Position numbers and translations under genes: made by a program. A DNA stretch of 64,000 nucleotides, from contig NZ_MRCQ01000006.1 in the NCBI RefSeq assembly GCF_002304005.1, forward strand, positions 248,001 to 312,000, given 5' to 3'. Every line of letters begins with the position of its first letter. Within the stretch, counting starts at the first letter, position 1. This document shows, in pieces, positions 1 through 7,707 of the stretch. The notes beneath the pieces are model-generated. The model saw nothing but the letters and a program-made list of their open reading frames with translations, was not told where the DNA came from and searched no databases. The stretch is from Flavobacterium sp. ACN6. GTDB taxonomy: Bacteria; Bacteroidota; Bacteroidia; Flavobacteriales; Flavobacteriaceae.

Positions 1-78
1 CCTCCAGATTTAGAAAAACAAGGTTTATTAACCGTAGTTTTGTTTATCGGGAGTATAGCGGACAGCAGGAAACATCTT

Positions 79-957
79 CTAATTACTAATCTGGCCATCA
101 ACCATAACTAATTTTCTATCAGCCATATTCGCTAATTCTTCGTTGTGGGTTACGATAACAAAAGTCTGTCCGAATTCGTCTCGAAGCTGGAAAAATAATT
201 GATGCAGATTTTCGGCAGAATGTGTGTCTAGATTTCCAGAAGGCTCATCTGCAAAAATAACGTCAGGTTTATTTATTAAAGCTCTTGCAACTGCCACACG
301 CTGTTGTTCTCCGCCCGAAAGTTCGCTGGGTTTGTGATTGATTCTGTGTGAAAGCCCTAAATAAGTCAAAAGTTTTTTGGCTTCTTCTTCTGTTTTTGAT
401 GTTTTTTTACCAGCTATATGTGCAGGAATACAAACATTTTCAAGAGCGGTAAACTCCGGTAAAAGCTGATGAAATTGAAATATAAATCCTAAATTTAAAT
501 TTCTGAAATCAGATAGTATTTTATCTTGCTTACTTTTCTTTTTGAAATATCTCTGATAATAAACTAACATTGAAACAATTGGTAAAAATAAAATACCAAC
601 AACTACTACTCTGAGGGTGTCGTCAAATACTGCTTTTCTAAAAAATAATAAATAAACAGCAAGGATTATTATATAAAGAGACCCTGCCCAAGTAACGATT
701 TTAAAAGTCTTTTCTTGTTTTGAATTGTTGTTTTTGAGATCTTGTAGTTCCAGAACATTTTTACCATTAATAGTTAAGGAAGAATCTGGGTAATGATCTG
801 GTTTGTCTAAGGTTCCTAAAATCTGCAGTAACGTTGTTTTACCAGCGCCCGAAGCGCCAACGATCGAAACAATTTCGCCTTTTTTAATATGTAAATCAAC
901 TCCTTTTAAAACTTCAAGTTTGTCGTAGAATTTATGTAGGTTTTTTGCGTGTATCAT
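79..957 (-). CDS. LolD/MacB-like ABC transporter ATPase with inserted transmembrane hairpin
   Basis: This is the nucleotide-binding subunit of a LolD/MacB-type exporter (lipoprotein release or efflux). Walker A GASGAGKT is at residues 34-41, the Q-loop at Q161 in [12 protein letters not shown], the signature LSGGEQQR at 213-220, Walker B VIFADE at 233-238, and the H-loop His at 271. Family members are about 220-230 aa; this protein is 292 aa because residues 74-145 form an extra segment with two hydrophobic helices (about 87-106 and 115-134) flanked by Lys-rich stretches. Removing the segment restores a normal 220-aa ATPase. All catalytic motifs are intact. The partner permease is not in the window. 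The next gene on this strand would lie beyond the left edge. Confidence 0.92.
   Translation of the reverse strand: MIHAKNLHKFYDKLEVLKGVDLHIKKGEIVSIVGASGAGKTTLLQILGTLDKPDHYPDSSLTINGKNVLELQDLKNNNSKQEKTFKIVTWAGSLYIIILAVYLLFFRKAVFDDTLRVVVVGILFLPIVSMLVYYQRYFKKKSKQDKILSDFRNLNLGFIFQFHQLLPEFTALENVCIPAHIAGKKTSKTEEEAKKLLTYLGLSHRINHKPSELSGGEQQRVAVARALINKPDVIFADEPSGNLDTHSAENLHQLFFQLRDEFGQTFVIVTHNEELANMADRKLVMVDGQISN
523..738 (-). other. 216-nt in-frame insertion inside the ABC ATPase gene
   Basis: The segment encodes residues 74-145 of the ABC ATPase. It interrupts the conserved stretch that normally runs straight from the residue 70 region (NVLELQD) into KILSDFRN and the Q-loop. The 6-bp sequence ATCTTG occurs at 523-528 and again at 739-744, so the segment looks like an insertion bounded by a short direct repeat. 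The encoded peptide has two membrane-spanning helices with positively charged ends on both outer sides. The family comparison is from memory of LolD sequences. Confidence 0.6.
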
Positions 958-1015
958 TTAGAAAACTCTTTTTACAAAGAAACGAAGATTATGTGTAGAA
1001 ACAAATTACAATATT

Positions 1016-1122
1016 TAAAATTCCAAATTCCAAAAAAAGAGCGAAGTGATTTTTTTAGAAAATCTAATCCCGAGGCTTCGGGACTAAAATCTATCCCGCC
1101 GTTTCGCGACTAAAATCTAAAA
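1016..1122. repeat. Composite intergenic repeat (ATTCCAA tract plus TCCCGA palindrome)
   Basis: The segment has an ATTCCAAATTCCAA tract, then a GAGCGAAG stretch and TTTAGAAAATCT, then a palindromic unit TCCCGAGGCTTCGGGA at 1068-1083. A degenerate second unit follows near 1091-1112. The same composite, in the same order, recurs at 50889-51040. It is therefore a dispersed repeat of this genome rather than a gene-specific regulatory site. Confidence 0.75.
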
Positions 1123-1126
1123 TGGA

Positions 1127-1525
1127 ATGTTTATTGATATGGGAATTTTAGAAATAAAACATGAAAAAGAAATAATAGAAATTAATAGTTTATTTCTAAT
1201 TTCGAATAAACTTCAAAAATCGATGAAAATGCAAGATTTAAATGTTGTTGAAGATAATAGAATGTCAAAATTAATAATTGGTTTAATTTTGGACGGAATT
1301 GGTATGATCTCATTTTCCATTCCGCTTCTTGGTGAGTTTTCAGATGTAATTTGGGCGCCTATTGCGGGTGTTATTATGACTCGAATGTATAGAGGACGAG
1401 TAGGGAAAGTGGCTGGTGTATTAACGTTTTTAGAGGAATTACTTCCTTTTACAGATGTTATTCCGTCTTTTACGCTGACTTGGATTTATACTTACTTTTT
1501 TCAAAAAAATAACGAAAACATCTAA
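1127..1525 (+). CDS. Small conserved membrane protein, unknown function
   Basis: This 132-aa protein has a hydrophilic N-terminus (about 45 residues) followed by a compact hydrophobic C-terminal half with two likely membrane segments (about residues 48-68 and 70-87), an RMYRGRVGKV positively charged loop and a third semi-hydrophobic stretch. The core from MSKLIIGLILDGIG onward looks like a small membrane protein family common in Bacteroidetes. The start is uncertain: in-frame ATGs at 1223 and 1262 are alternatives, and the upstream region is a dispersed repeat. It converges with the next gene, leaving 5 nt between the stops. No function is proposed. Confidence 0.7.
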   Translation: MFIDMGILEIKHEKEIIEINSLFLISNKLQKSMKMQDLNVVEDNRMSKLIIGLILDGIGMISFSIPLLGEFSDVIWAPIAGVIMTRMYRGRVGKVAGVLTFLEELLPFTDVIPSFTLTWIYTYFFQKNNENI

Positions 1526-1530
1526 ATAAT

Positions 1531-1845
1531 TTAGGCTGACTTATCTTTAAATAAAAATCCCAGCCCCATTCTTTTTAGCATTTTCTTTTCGAAATTCCAA
1601 AAGAAACGGAATTGCCCAAAAATGGTTCCAATAGCAAGTAATAAAACTTGGTAAACAGGAAGGATAATTAGAAGACGGATTAAAGTAAACCAAACAACTC
1701 CTAAATCTTCTTTGTGTATTCCTACCCAATCGCAAAAAGGTCTAGAAATCCATGCAGATGCCGATCCAGTGATAGCAAAAACAATAAATATGATGATGGC
1801 TTGTAGGTTGGATGTAATTCCCCAGCGTTTTTTAAGTTTGTCCAT
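1531..1845 (-). CDS. Small two-helix membrane protein (DUF6787-like)
   Basis: This 104-aa protein has two hydrophobic segments (about residues 15-33 and 50-72), a WGI motif at the N-terminus and a basic Phe-rich C-terminus (FEKKMLKRMGLGFLF). It resembles a short family restricted to Flavobacteriia that I believe is DUF6787, placed from memory. The next gene upstream on the same strand is a lipoprotein 33 nt away, so the two are probably co-transcribed. Function is unknown. Confidence 0.75.
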   Translation of the reverse strand: MDKLKKRWGITSNLQAIIIFIVFAITGSASAWISRPFCDWVGIHKEDLGVVWFTLIRLLIILPVYQVLLLAIGTIFGQFRFFWNFEKKMLKRMGLGFLFKDKSA

Positions 1846-1878
1846 TATTTACTTATAACCATTACAAATATACTAACA

Positions 1879-2313
1879 TTATCTTTGCGGCACATATCCC
1901 GCGAGCTTTTGTTTGTAAGTATTTTGAAAATAAATCATATAGTTATAAATCAAATAATTTACTTCATATCCATAATGAATCTGTGGCTGGTAATCTATTG
2001 TCATTTCGTATAAATTCGGATCATAACGATTGGGTTGTGTAGCTCGAATGTTCCATTCCAAAACATACTGATAGTTTTTATTTTCGAGATAACTCAAGGT
2101 GTAATGATTTCTAGGAAGCGCACGAGAGTTTAGCCAACTGTTGAAACCATTATCAATAATAATAACTTCATATTCTAAAGAATCATTCGCAATTCTGACT
2201 GTGTCTTTTTCTTTTTTGTTTGATGCATTATCATTGCTGGCAATATTTTGCGATGTTGTAGAACAAGCAATTATTGCAAATAAAACAATTAATATGGAAA
2301 TGCATTTTTTCAT
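1879..2313 (-). CDS. Lipoprotein, DUF6146-like
   Basis: The protein starts with a signal peptide ending in a lipobox (FAIIAC, Cys16), so it is probably an outer- or periplasmic-membrane lipoprotein. A low-complexity Ser/Asn/Lys linker is followed by a globular region with an NGFNSWL motif and a Tyr-rich C-terminus (YEVNYLIYNYMIYFQNTY). The pattern matches a Flavobacteriia family I recall as DUF6146, usually beside the DUF6787-type gene found here. The protein is 144 aa and looks complete. Function is unknown. Confidence 0.8.
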   Translation of the reverse strand: MKKCISILIVLFAIIACSTTSQNIASNDNASNKKEKDTVRIANDSLEYEVIIIDNGFNSWLNSRALPRNHYTLSYLENKNYQYVLEWNIRATQPNRYDPNLYEMTIDYQPQIHYGYEVNYLIYNYMIYFQNTYKQKLAGYVPQR

Positions 2314-2375
2314 GAATTAAATTTACAAATAAATCACGAGAGGCAGGAGCGTTTTAACAGAATTTAGGTTTTTTT

Positions 2376-2475
2376 AGAGGTGCAAAGGTGCAGAGGCTCA
2401 AAGGTTCAGAGGCTCAAAGGTTCAGAGGTTCAAAGGTGCAAAGAGGCAAAGGTTCAAAGATGCAGAGTTTCAAAG
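2376..2475. repeat. Octamer-period array, AGGTTCAA family (arm 1)
   Basis: About twelve degenerate units of 8 nt follow the pattern AGG(T/C)(T/G)CA(A/G). The complementary pattern (TTTGAACC) appears at 2527-2570 on the other side of a terminator hairpin, so the spacer can fold into a long imperfect inverted repeat. This 257-nt spacer between genes holds no coding region. Confidence 0.8.
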
Positions 2476-2484
2476 CTGTACAAA

Positions 2485-2516
2485 AAAAATGTTTACATTA
2501 CGATGTAAACATTTTT
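2485..2516. terminator. Bidirectional hairpin between octamer-repeat arms
   Basis: A 14-bp perfect stem AAAAATGTTTACAT with loop TACG is followed by its complement, with A/T runs on both sides. It can terminate the DUF937-like gene transcribed leftward. Confidence 0.75.
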
Positions 2517-2526
2517 AAGTGCTTTT

Positions 2527-2570
2527 TTAAACCTTTGTTCCTTTAAACCTTTACCTCTTTGAACCTTTCT
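2527..2570. repeat. Octamer-period array, inverted arm
   Basis: Units of 8 nt (TTTGTTCC, TTTAAACC, TTTACCTC, TTTGAACC) run up to the stop codon of the DUF937-like gene. They are complementary to the array at 2376-2475. Confidence 0.75.
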
Positions 2571-3134
2571 TTACTTACTTCCAAACAATTTCCCAATAAA
2601 TCCAGCTATACCGCCTTTTGTTTTGGTAACTACTAGAACATCGGCAACATCAACTTTTCCATCGTTGTTTTGGTCTAGGCCAAACTGCATTCCGTATTTA
2701 GAGATGGTATCCATTATTCCAGAAGCCTGACCGCTGTTTCCTGATATAGCACTGATAATATCTGATATTTGAAAACTATTATCATTAGGATCTTTTGCTT
2801 TATTAACCAAAGAACCCAAAATCTGTGGAATTAAATTGGATGCAACTCCACTTGAATCTGCACTGCTAAGTCCAAATTTCTGACCAAGATTACCGCTTAA
2901 TTGTTGTTGAATTTGCTGTACTACAGGATTAGAACTGTCGATACTTGAATTTCCGCTAAATAATCCGGCAATTTGATCGGTTCCGCCTTCAGAAACAATT
3001 TTTTTTAAGCTTTCAAAAATAGAGCTGCTAGTTTCGCTAATTACAGCTTGATTGTACTCGTTTGGGACAGCGGTATTGTTGACAACAGCGTCACCTCCAT
3101 ATTGTTGTACTAATTGGGTTAATTGTTCAAACAT
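2571..3134 (-). CDS. DUF937-like protein with a Ca-binding-type loop
   Basis: This 187-aa, mostly helical, Gln/Ser/Gly-rich soluble protein lacks a signal peptide. The N-terminal half resembles DUF937 proteins (FEQLTQLVQQYGGDAV at the start, repeated Ser-Gly segments). Near the C-terminus, DQNNDGKVDVADVL (about residues 154-167) is a classic EF-hand/dockerin-like DxNxDGxxDxxD loop, followed by a Gly-rich tail (GGIAGFIGKLFG). The function of the family is unknown. The start ATG is the only reasonable one, and no neighbour on this strand is closely coupled. Confidence 0.75.
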   Translation of the reverse strand: MFEQLTQLVQQYGGDAVVNNTAVPNEYNQAVISETSSSIFESLKKIVSEGGTDQIAGLFSGNSSIDSSNPVVQQIQQQLSGNLGQKFGLSSADSSGVASNLIPQILGSLVNKAKDPNDNSFQISDIISAISGNSGQASGIMDTISKYGMQFGLDQNNDGKVDVADVLVVTKTKGGIAGFIGKLFGSK

Positions 3135-3167
3135 GATATATATGAGTTTAAATTATACGCCAAAAAT

Positions 3168-3270
3168 AATAAAAAAAAGAAAGATATTTACTACAATTCT
3201 ATAATAAATACCTTTAAAGATAATCTATTTTTTTATTACTAGCTTAACAAAGTAATAATTTGTGAGGCTA
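3168..3270 (-). repeat. Diverged duplicate of the serA 3' end and terminator
   Basis: This stretch aligns with 3643-3747 along its whole length. It has an A-run, a TTTACTA...TAGTAAAT-like imperfect hairpin, CTTTAAAG, then the complement of the last serA codons. Read on the minus strand it would encode ASQIITLLS and a stop, against ASQIISLLS in serA. It lies immediately downstream of an orphan gene whose stop codon falls at its border. Confidence 0.7.
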
Positions 3271-3621
3271 CTTTTTTGAGTTTTTTGCTTTGCACCAGGT
3301 AGTTACGTCCTCAGGATTAAACCCTGGACAAGTGTGGATGTCCTTTTTCGGAAAAAGGAGCACATCATTATTAAAGGAACTCAAGTTGAAATAATAATTC
3401 GTGAAATCTTCGCCATATCTCCAAACATCACTAGAGCCGTTATTATGAACAGTCTCGGTAAATGTAAAAATAGAAGACTGTTTTGGAATAAAATATGCTT
3501 TTTCGATAACAAGTGAAAATATATTTCCAAAGACAGAGGTACAAAATAAGACGATTAGAAATGTAAGCAAGATTAAACGAAATATCCACCTGCGTATTAT
3601 TTTTTTCTTATTAATCTTCAT
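3268..3621 (-). CDS. Orphan single-pass membrane protein, unknown
   Basis: This 117-aa protein has a basic N-terminus (KINKKKIIRR), one membrane helix (about residues 12-38) and an extracytoplasmic domain with two Cys (CPGF and TWCK near the C-terminus) that may pair. It matches no family I recognise. It starts 25 nt beyond the serA terminator and ends exactly where a second copy of the serA 3' end begins, so it looks inserted downstream of serA. No promoter is evident. Coding status rests on length and a sensible topology. Confidence 0.6.
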   Translation of the reverse strand: MKINKKKIIRRWIFRLILLTFLIVLFCTSVFGNIFSLVIEKAYFIPKQSSIFTFTETVHNNGSSDVWRYGEDFTNYYFNLSSFNNDVLLFPKKDIHTCPGFNPEDVTTWCKAKNSKK

Positions 3622-3645
3622 ATCGTTTAATTTACGTGCAAACTA

Positions 3646-3688
3646 CTAAAAAAAACAAAGGGATTTACTACTTAACATAGTAAATCCC
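3646..3688 (-). terminator. serA terminator
   Basis: The stem GGGATTTACTA (3660-3670), a 7-nt loop and TAGTAAATCCC (3678-3688) are followed on the minus strand by a T-rich tract. A decayed copy of it lies at about 3176-3212. Confidence 0.8.
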
Positions 3689-3712
3689 TTTAAAGTAATT
3701 TTTATTTTCTGT

Positions 3713-4663
3713 TTAGCTCAACAAAGAAATAATTTGTGAGGCTAATTCAGTACCAATTCTATCTTGTGCCTCTCCAGTTGCAGCTCCAATGTGTGGAGTC
3801 AATGAAATTTTAGTGTGCATTAAAATTGCCATTTCTGGTTTTGGTTCACTTTCGAAAACGTCTAATCCAGCAAAAGCAACTTTTCCTGAATCTAAAGCTT
3901 TAACTAAAGCAACCTCATCAATAACGCCACCACGAGCACAGTTTACAATTCCAACTCCGTCTTTCATGATTTCAAATTCTTTCTCTCCAACGATATAACC
4001 ATTTTGAGCAGGAACGTGTAATGTAATGAAATCAGCTTCTTTAAATAAAGACTCTAAAGATTGAGAAACAACTGTAGTTGTAATTGATTGTCCGTCGAAA
4101 AACTCAACTTTTATATCAACCTGAGGGATGAAGCTGTCTGCAGCGATAACTTTCATTCCTAAACCAAGAGCCATTTTTGCAGTAGCTTGACCAATACGGC
4201 CAATACCAACAATACCTAGAGTTTTACCTCTTAATTCAGTTCCGTTAGCATATGCTTTTTTCAAACCTTCAAAATTGGTATCTCCTTCAAGAGGCATATT
4301 TCTGTTAGAATCATGTAAAAAACGTACACCATTAAATAAGTGTCCAAATACCAATTCAGCAACAGATTCTGAAGATGAAGCAGGAGTATTGATTACATGA
4401 ATTCCTTTGCTCTTAGCATAGTCAACATCAATGTTATCCATACCAACACCACCACGTCCGATGATTTTGATGCCAGGACAAGCGTCGATAATATCTTTAC
4501 GAACTTTAGTTGCACTACGAACTAAAATTACGTCTATGTTGTTTTCATTTATATAGTTAGCTACTTGTTCTTGAGCTACTTTTGTAGTTATAACTTCAAA
4601 TCCGCCTTTTTCTAAGGCTAGAATTCCACTTTTAGAAATTCCATCATTTGCTAATACTTTCAT
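3713..4663 (-). CDS. serA: D-3-phosphoglycerate dehydrogenase
   Basis: SerA oxidises 3-phosphoglycerate to 3-phosphohydroxypyruvate with NAD, the first step of serine synthesis. The 316-aa protein is the short form without a C-terminal ACT regulatory domain. The NAD-binding GIGRIG is at residues 153-158, and the catalytic Arg, Glu and His are R244 (CARGG), E273 (DVFESEP) and H291 (TPHIGAATGE). It lies downstream of serC with a 139-nt spacer that contains an octamer-repeat inverted pair. The final codons are duplicated at 3238-3267. Lack of the ACT domain suggests no serine feedback through that module. Confidence 0.95.
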   Translation of the reverse strand: MKVLANDGISKSGILALEKGGFEVITTKVAQEQVANYINENNIDVILVRSATKVRKDIIDACPGIKIIGRGGVGMDNIDVDYAKSKGIHVINTPASSSESVAELVFGHLFNGVRFLHDSNRNMPLEGDTNFEGLKKAYANGTELRGKTLGIVGIGRIGQATAKMALGLGMKVIAADSFIPQVDIKVEFFDGQSITTTVVSQSLESLFKEADFITLHVPAQNGYIVGEKEFEIMKDGVGIVNCARGGVIDEVALVKALDSGKVAFAGLDVFESEPKPEMAILMHTKISLTPHIGAATGEAQDRIGTELASQIISLLS

Positions 4664-4681
4664 TGTATTTATTGTTTATTT

Positions 4682-4795
4682 GGTTAATCGTTTAATTGTT
4701 TAATCGATAAACCAGCTATTTGATTTTTCTTTTTTGATATTTTAAAGGAAGTATTTTTTGACGATTAAACAGTTAAACAAATTAACGATTAACCG
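4682..4795. repeat. Octamer-period inverted pair, TTAATCGT family
   Basis: Arm 1 (4682-4712) has 8-nt units TTAATCGT, TTAATTGT, TTAATCGA. Arm 2 (4760-4795) has the complement (ACGATTAA, ACAGTTAA, ACGATTAA). The pair fills most of the serC-serA spacer and could form a long imperfect hairpin in the serC-serA transcript. Confidence 0.7.
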
Positions 4796-4802
4796 AAAAA
4801 AA

Positions 4803-5873
4803 CTAAACTTTAGACTCCAATGCTTTCATTACATCAACTAAAACCTGAACACTTTCGATAGGCATAGCATTATAAATAGAAGCTCTGTAACCTCCAACAG
4901 AACGGTGTCCTGGTAATCCAGAAATGTTTGCCGCTTTCCATAAAGCATCAAAAGTTTCTGTATGATCTGGATTGTTTAGTAAGAAAGTAACGTTCATGTT
5001 AGAACGATCTTCCACTGCAGCAGCACCTTTGAATAAAGGGTTTCTGTCAATCTCATTATAAAGTAAGTCAGCTTTTGCGTTGTTTAATTTTTCAACAGCA
5101 GCAATACCGCCTTTTTCTTTAATCCATTGTAAAGTTAAAAGAGAAACGTAAACAGAAAAAACAGGAGGCGTATTGTACATACTTTCTGCCTTGATGTGTT
5201 TAGCGTAATCTAACATACTAGGAATTGTTCTTCCGTTTTTGCCTAAGATTTCTTCTTTAACTACAACAAGAGTAGTTCCTGCAGGTCCCATGTTTTTTTG
5301 AGCTCCAGCATAGATCAAATCAAATTTAGAGAAATCTAATTCGCGTGAAAAAATATCAGAACTCATATCACATACAACAGGAATATTTGTTGCTGGGAAA
5401 TCTTTCATTTGAGTTCCAAAAATGGTATTGTTACTTGTACAGTGAAAATAATCTGCATCAGCTGGTATTTCGTAACCTTTTGGGATATGTGTATAATTGT
5501 TGTCTTTTGAAGAACCTACGATAACCGTTTCTCCAAAAAGTTTAGCTTCTTTGATTGCTGCAGTAGCCCAAGTTCCTGAGTCTAAATAAGCAGCTTTTCC
5601 ATTTTCTTTTAATAAATTATATGGAGCCATTAAGAATGCTGTACTTGCACCACCTTGTAAAAATAAAGCTTGATAACCTTTTCCTTGAAGTCCTAATAAT
5701 TCTAAAGCAAGGGAGCGAGCTTCTTCCATTACTGCAACAAAATCTTTGCTTCGGTGCGAAATTTCAAGAATAGATAATCCTGAATCATTAAAATTTAAAA
5801 TTGCTTTTGATGCTTTCTCAAAAACTTCCTGAGGTAAAATACTTGGTCCTGCGCTGTAGTTGTGTTTTTTCAT
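4803..5873 (-). CDS. serC: Phosphoserine aminotransferase
   Basis: SerC is a PLP-dependent class V aminotransferase converting 3-phosphohydroxypyruvate and glutamate to phosphoserine (and acting in PLP synthesis in some bacteria). The 356-aa length is typical. The N-terminal NYSAGPSILP, the LEISHRS motif and the PLP lysine K193 in YAGAQKNMGPAG are present, as are GLPGHRSVGG and YNAMP near the C-terminus. serA follows on the same strand, so the two form a serine-biosynthesis unit. Confidence 0.96.
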   Translation of the reverse strand: MKKHNYSAGPSILPQEVFEKASKAILNFNDSGLSILEISHRSKDFVAVMEEARSLALELLGLQGKGYQALFLQGGASTAFLMAPYNLLKENGKAAYLDSGTWATAAIKEAKLFGETVIVGSSKDNNYTHIPKGYEIPADADYFHCTSNNTIFGTQMKDFPATNIPVVCDMSSDIFSRELDFSKFDLIYAGAQKNMGPAGTTLVVVKEEILGKNGRTIPSMLDYAKHIKAESMYNTPPVFSVYVSLLTLQWIKEKGGIAAVEKLNNAKADLLYNEIDRNPLFKGAAAVEDRSNMNVTFLLNNPDHTETFDALWKAANISGLPGHRSVGGYRASIYNAMPIESVQVLVDVMKALESKV

Positions 5874-5966
5874 GGTTGTTGTTAATAGTCGAAAATTTTA
5901 AAGACGCAAATTTCGGTAATAAGAGACGAAAAAGCGTTAAAATATTCGAAATAATTAAACATTTTA

Positions 5967-7040
5967 TTACTTTGTTGTTAACAAAAACGTTATAGTATCG
6001 ACATTATCTGCGTAATCCCACAATTGCGGTTTTTGCGTTTCTCCGAATGTTATACTTTCTGGACTTAAATTGCTGCTGACAATGCATTGAATTTGCTCTG
6101 AATCGGTTGTAAGACGTTTTTGAAGATCCTCAAGGCTTTCATAATATTCATAAAAAACGCTCGAAATAGGAGAGGCATAGCTTGAATCTTCTTTCAGTGT
6201 TAAAAATCCGTTGTCTAATAATTTGAAATTACTCATTAAAAAAACGGCTTTGTTGTAATCGTAATTATTAGCATATTTTTCATAGTGAATAACATCCTGA
6301 TATTTAAAAATAGCTTGAAAAAAAGCATCAAATGAATAGCCTTTTGGGACAAAAAGCTTAGAAACATTTCGGCATCCTAAACCAAAATATCTAAAAATGT
6401 CTTCGCCTAATTCTTCCAATTCTTCATGGGTTTCGTTTCCAGTTAAAATTGCTGCAGAATTTCGGTTTTTACGAATGATTGAAGGTTTGTCTTTAAAATA
6501 ATATTCGAAATAACGAGCTGTATTATTGCTTCCTGTGGCAATTACGGTATCGAAATTTTCCAGTTTTCCTTCCACGAAAGTGATCTTATCTTTTAAATTT
6601 TCATCAACAGCAATTAAATATTTGGCTAAAAATGGCAATAAATGCTGATCATTGGATGATGTTTTAATTAAAGCTTTGTTGCCAGTAATTAAAACAGACA
6701 AAAAATCATGGAAACCTACCATCGGAATATTTCCAGCTAATATTAAAGCAACAGTTTTTTCTTTTTTCTCGCTTTGGCCAAATTCCGCTTCGTATTGAGA
6801 AAGCCATTTTTCAAGGTTTTCTTCTGTTAAAGCTTCTGCCCAGGATTGAATAGCAAAATAAACCTGTTCAGGCGTATACCATCCATTATGCGATTGTGAT
6901 AAATGTATAAGTTTTTCAAAATCATCAAAAAAGATGTCATTATATAAAACGTCAGATTTTTTCATGGATTGACCTTCAGAAAACTGACTTAAAAATTTTC
7001 CTAATTCAACAAAAACACTTTTTTTTGTTTCTAATGTCAT
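5967..7040 (-). CDS. LuxC-like acyl-CoA reductase family protein
   Basis: This 357-aa protein belongs to the LuxC/acyl-CoA reductase branch of the aldehyde dehydrogenase superfamily. The nucleophile region FRYFGLGCRNVSK holds the catalytic Cys223, and a nucleotide-binding segment ALILAGNIPMVGFHDF lies at about residues 98-113. Members reduce acyl-CoA or acyl-phosphate groups; the substrate here is unknown. It is divergently transcribed from a ferredoxin gene 144 nt away, an arrangement that suggests redox coupling but does not prove it. Confidence 0.8.
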   Translation of the reverse strand: MTLETKKSVFVELGKFLSQFSEGQSMKKSDVLYNDIFFDDFEKLIHLSQSHNGWYTPEQVYFAIQSWAEALTEENLEKWLSQYEAEFGQSEKKEKTVALILAGNIPMVGFHDFLSVLITGNKALIKTSSNDQHLLPFLAKYLIAVDENLKDKITFVEGKLENFDTVIATGSNNTARYFEYYFKDKPSIIRKNRNSAAILTGNETHEELEELGEDIFRYFGLGCRNVSKLFVPKGYSFDAFFQAIFKYQDVIHYEKYANNYDYNKAVFLMSNFKLLDNGFLTLKEDSSYASPISSVFYEYYESLEDLQKRLTTDSEQIQCIVSSNLSPESITFGETQKPQLWDYADNVDTITFLLTTK

Positions 7041-7044
7041 AATG

Positions 7045-7076
7045 TTTGTTTATGAATTGTTTTGATTGTAATTTTG
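7045..7076 (+). promoter_or_regulatory. Bacteroidetes-type promoter for the ferredoxin gene
   Basis: TTTG at 7045-7048, a 20-nt spacer and TAATTTTG at 7069-7076 match the flavobacterial TTTG-N(17-23)-TAnnTTTG pattern. A minus-strand TATTTTTG box lies at 7079-7086 and could serve the divergent acyl-CoA reductase gene. Confidence 0.55.
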
Positions 7077-7094
7077 CACAAAAATAAGCATAAT

Positions 7095-7177
7095 TAAGTC
7101 GAAAGTCATCAAGTCAAAGGAAAATGTCTTTTTGTTTGTTTGACTTTATAACTTTAAGACTTTTAACTTTAAGACTA
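7095..7177. repeat. Octamer-period inverted pair, AAGTCAAA family
   Basis: Arm 1 (7095-7120) carries AAGTC-type units and arm 2 (7138-7177) carries GACTTTAT, AACTTTAA, GACTTTTA at 8-nt spacing. The pair occupies the ferredoxin 5' leader, upstream of its ATG at 7184. Confidence 0.6.
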
Positions 7178-7183
7178 AAACAA

Positions 7184-7534
7184 ATGGCAATAATTATAAC
7201 TGACGAATGTATTAATTGCGGGGCTTGTGAACCTGAGTGCCCAAATACAGCAATATATGAAGGAGCAGATGACTGGAGATATAAAGATGGAACAAGCCTT
7301 AAGGGGAAAATAGTTTTACCTGATGGAACTGAAGTTGATGCAGAAGATGCACAAACTCCAATCTCTGACGAGGTTTATTATATCGTGCCAGGAAAATGTA
7401 CAGAATGTAAAGGTTTCCACGATGAGCCTCAATGTGCTGCTGTTTGCCCAGTTGACTGTTGTGTGCCAGATGACGATCACGTAGAAGACGAAGAAACTTT
7501 ATTAGAAAGACAAGCGTTTTTACACGGAGAATAA
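7184..7534 (+). CDS. 2[4Fe-4S] ferredoxin
   Basis: This small acidic electron carrier has 116 aa when started at ATG 7184 ([15 protein letters not shown]). An upstream in-frame ATG at 7124 only translates repeat DNA, so it is rejected. The first cluster motif is [12 protein letters not shown]; the second is [18 protein letters not shown], with a longer gap between the first two pairs as in Alv-type ferredoxins. The extended acidic loop between motifs and a DDDHVEDEE tail are also typical of that type. A strong terminator follows. Confidence 0.93.
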   Translation: MAIIITDECINCGACEPECPNTAIYEGADDWRYKDGTSLKGKIVLPDGTEVDAEDAQTPISDEVYYIVPGKCTECKGFHDEPQCAAVCPVDCCVPDDDHVEDEETLLERQAFLHGE

Positions 7535-7559
7535 GTATTCAAAAAAATAAACAAATAGT

Positions 7560-7593
7560 AATCCTGAGTCCATAAAACTCAGGATTTTTTTTT
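7560..7593 (+). terminator. Ferredoxin terminator
   Basis: The stem AATCCTGAGT, a 7-nt loop and ACTCAGGATT run into a T-tract, 25 nt after the stop. Confidence 0.85.
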
Positions 7594-7707
7594 ACCCTGA
7601 TATCAGGTATTTTTAAAAGTTAGTGTATTGATAACTAATGTTTTATTTTTCATGTGTTGCGTAATTGTTAAAAAATTAATACTTTAGTTGAAAAATTAAT
7701 AACGCCT

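Noticed and set aside
1..111. Plus-strand open frame at the left edge running into the ABC ATPase gene
   Set aside because: It is short, overlaps the intact ATPase 3' end by about 33 nt and includes the AGCGGACAGCAGGA repeat fragment. No family match was seen.
2376..2570. CRISPR-like array
   Set aside because: Units are 8 nt and continuous, with no spacers, and the arms are inverted. No cas gene is present.
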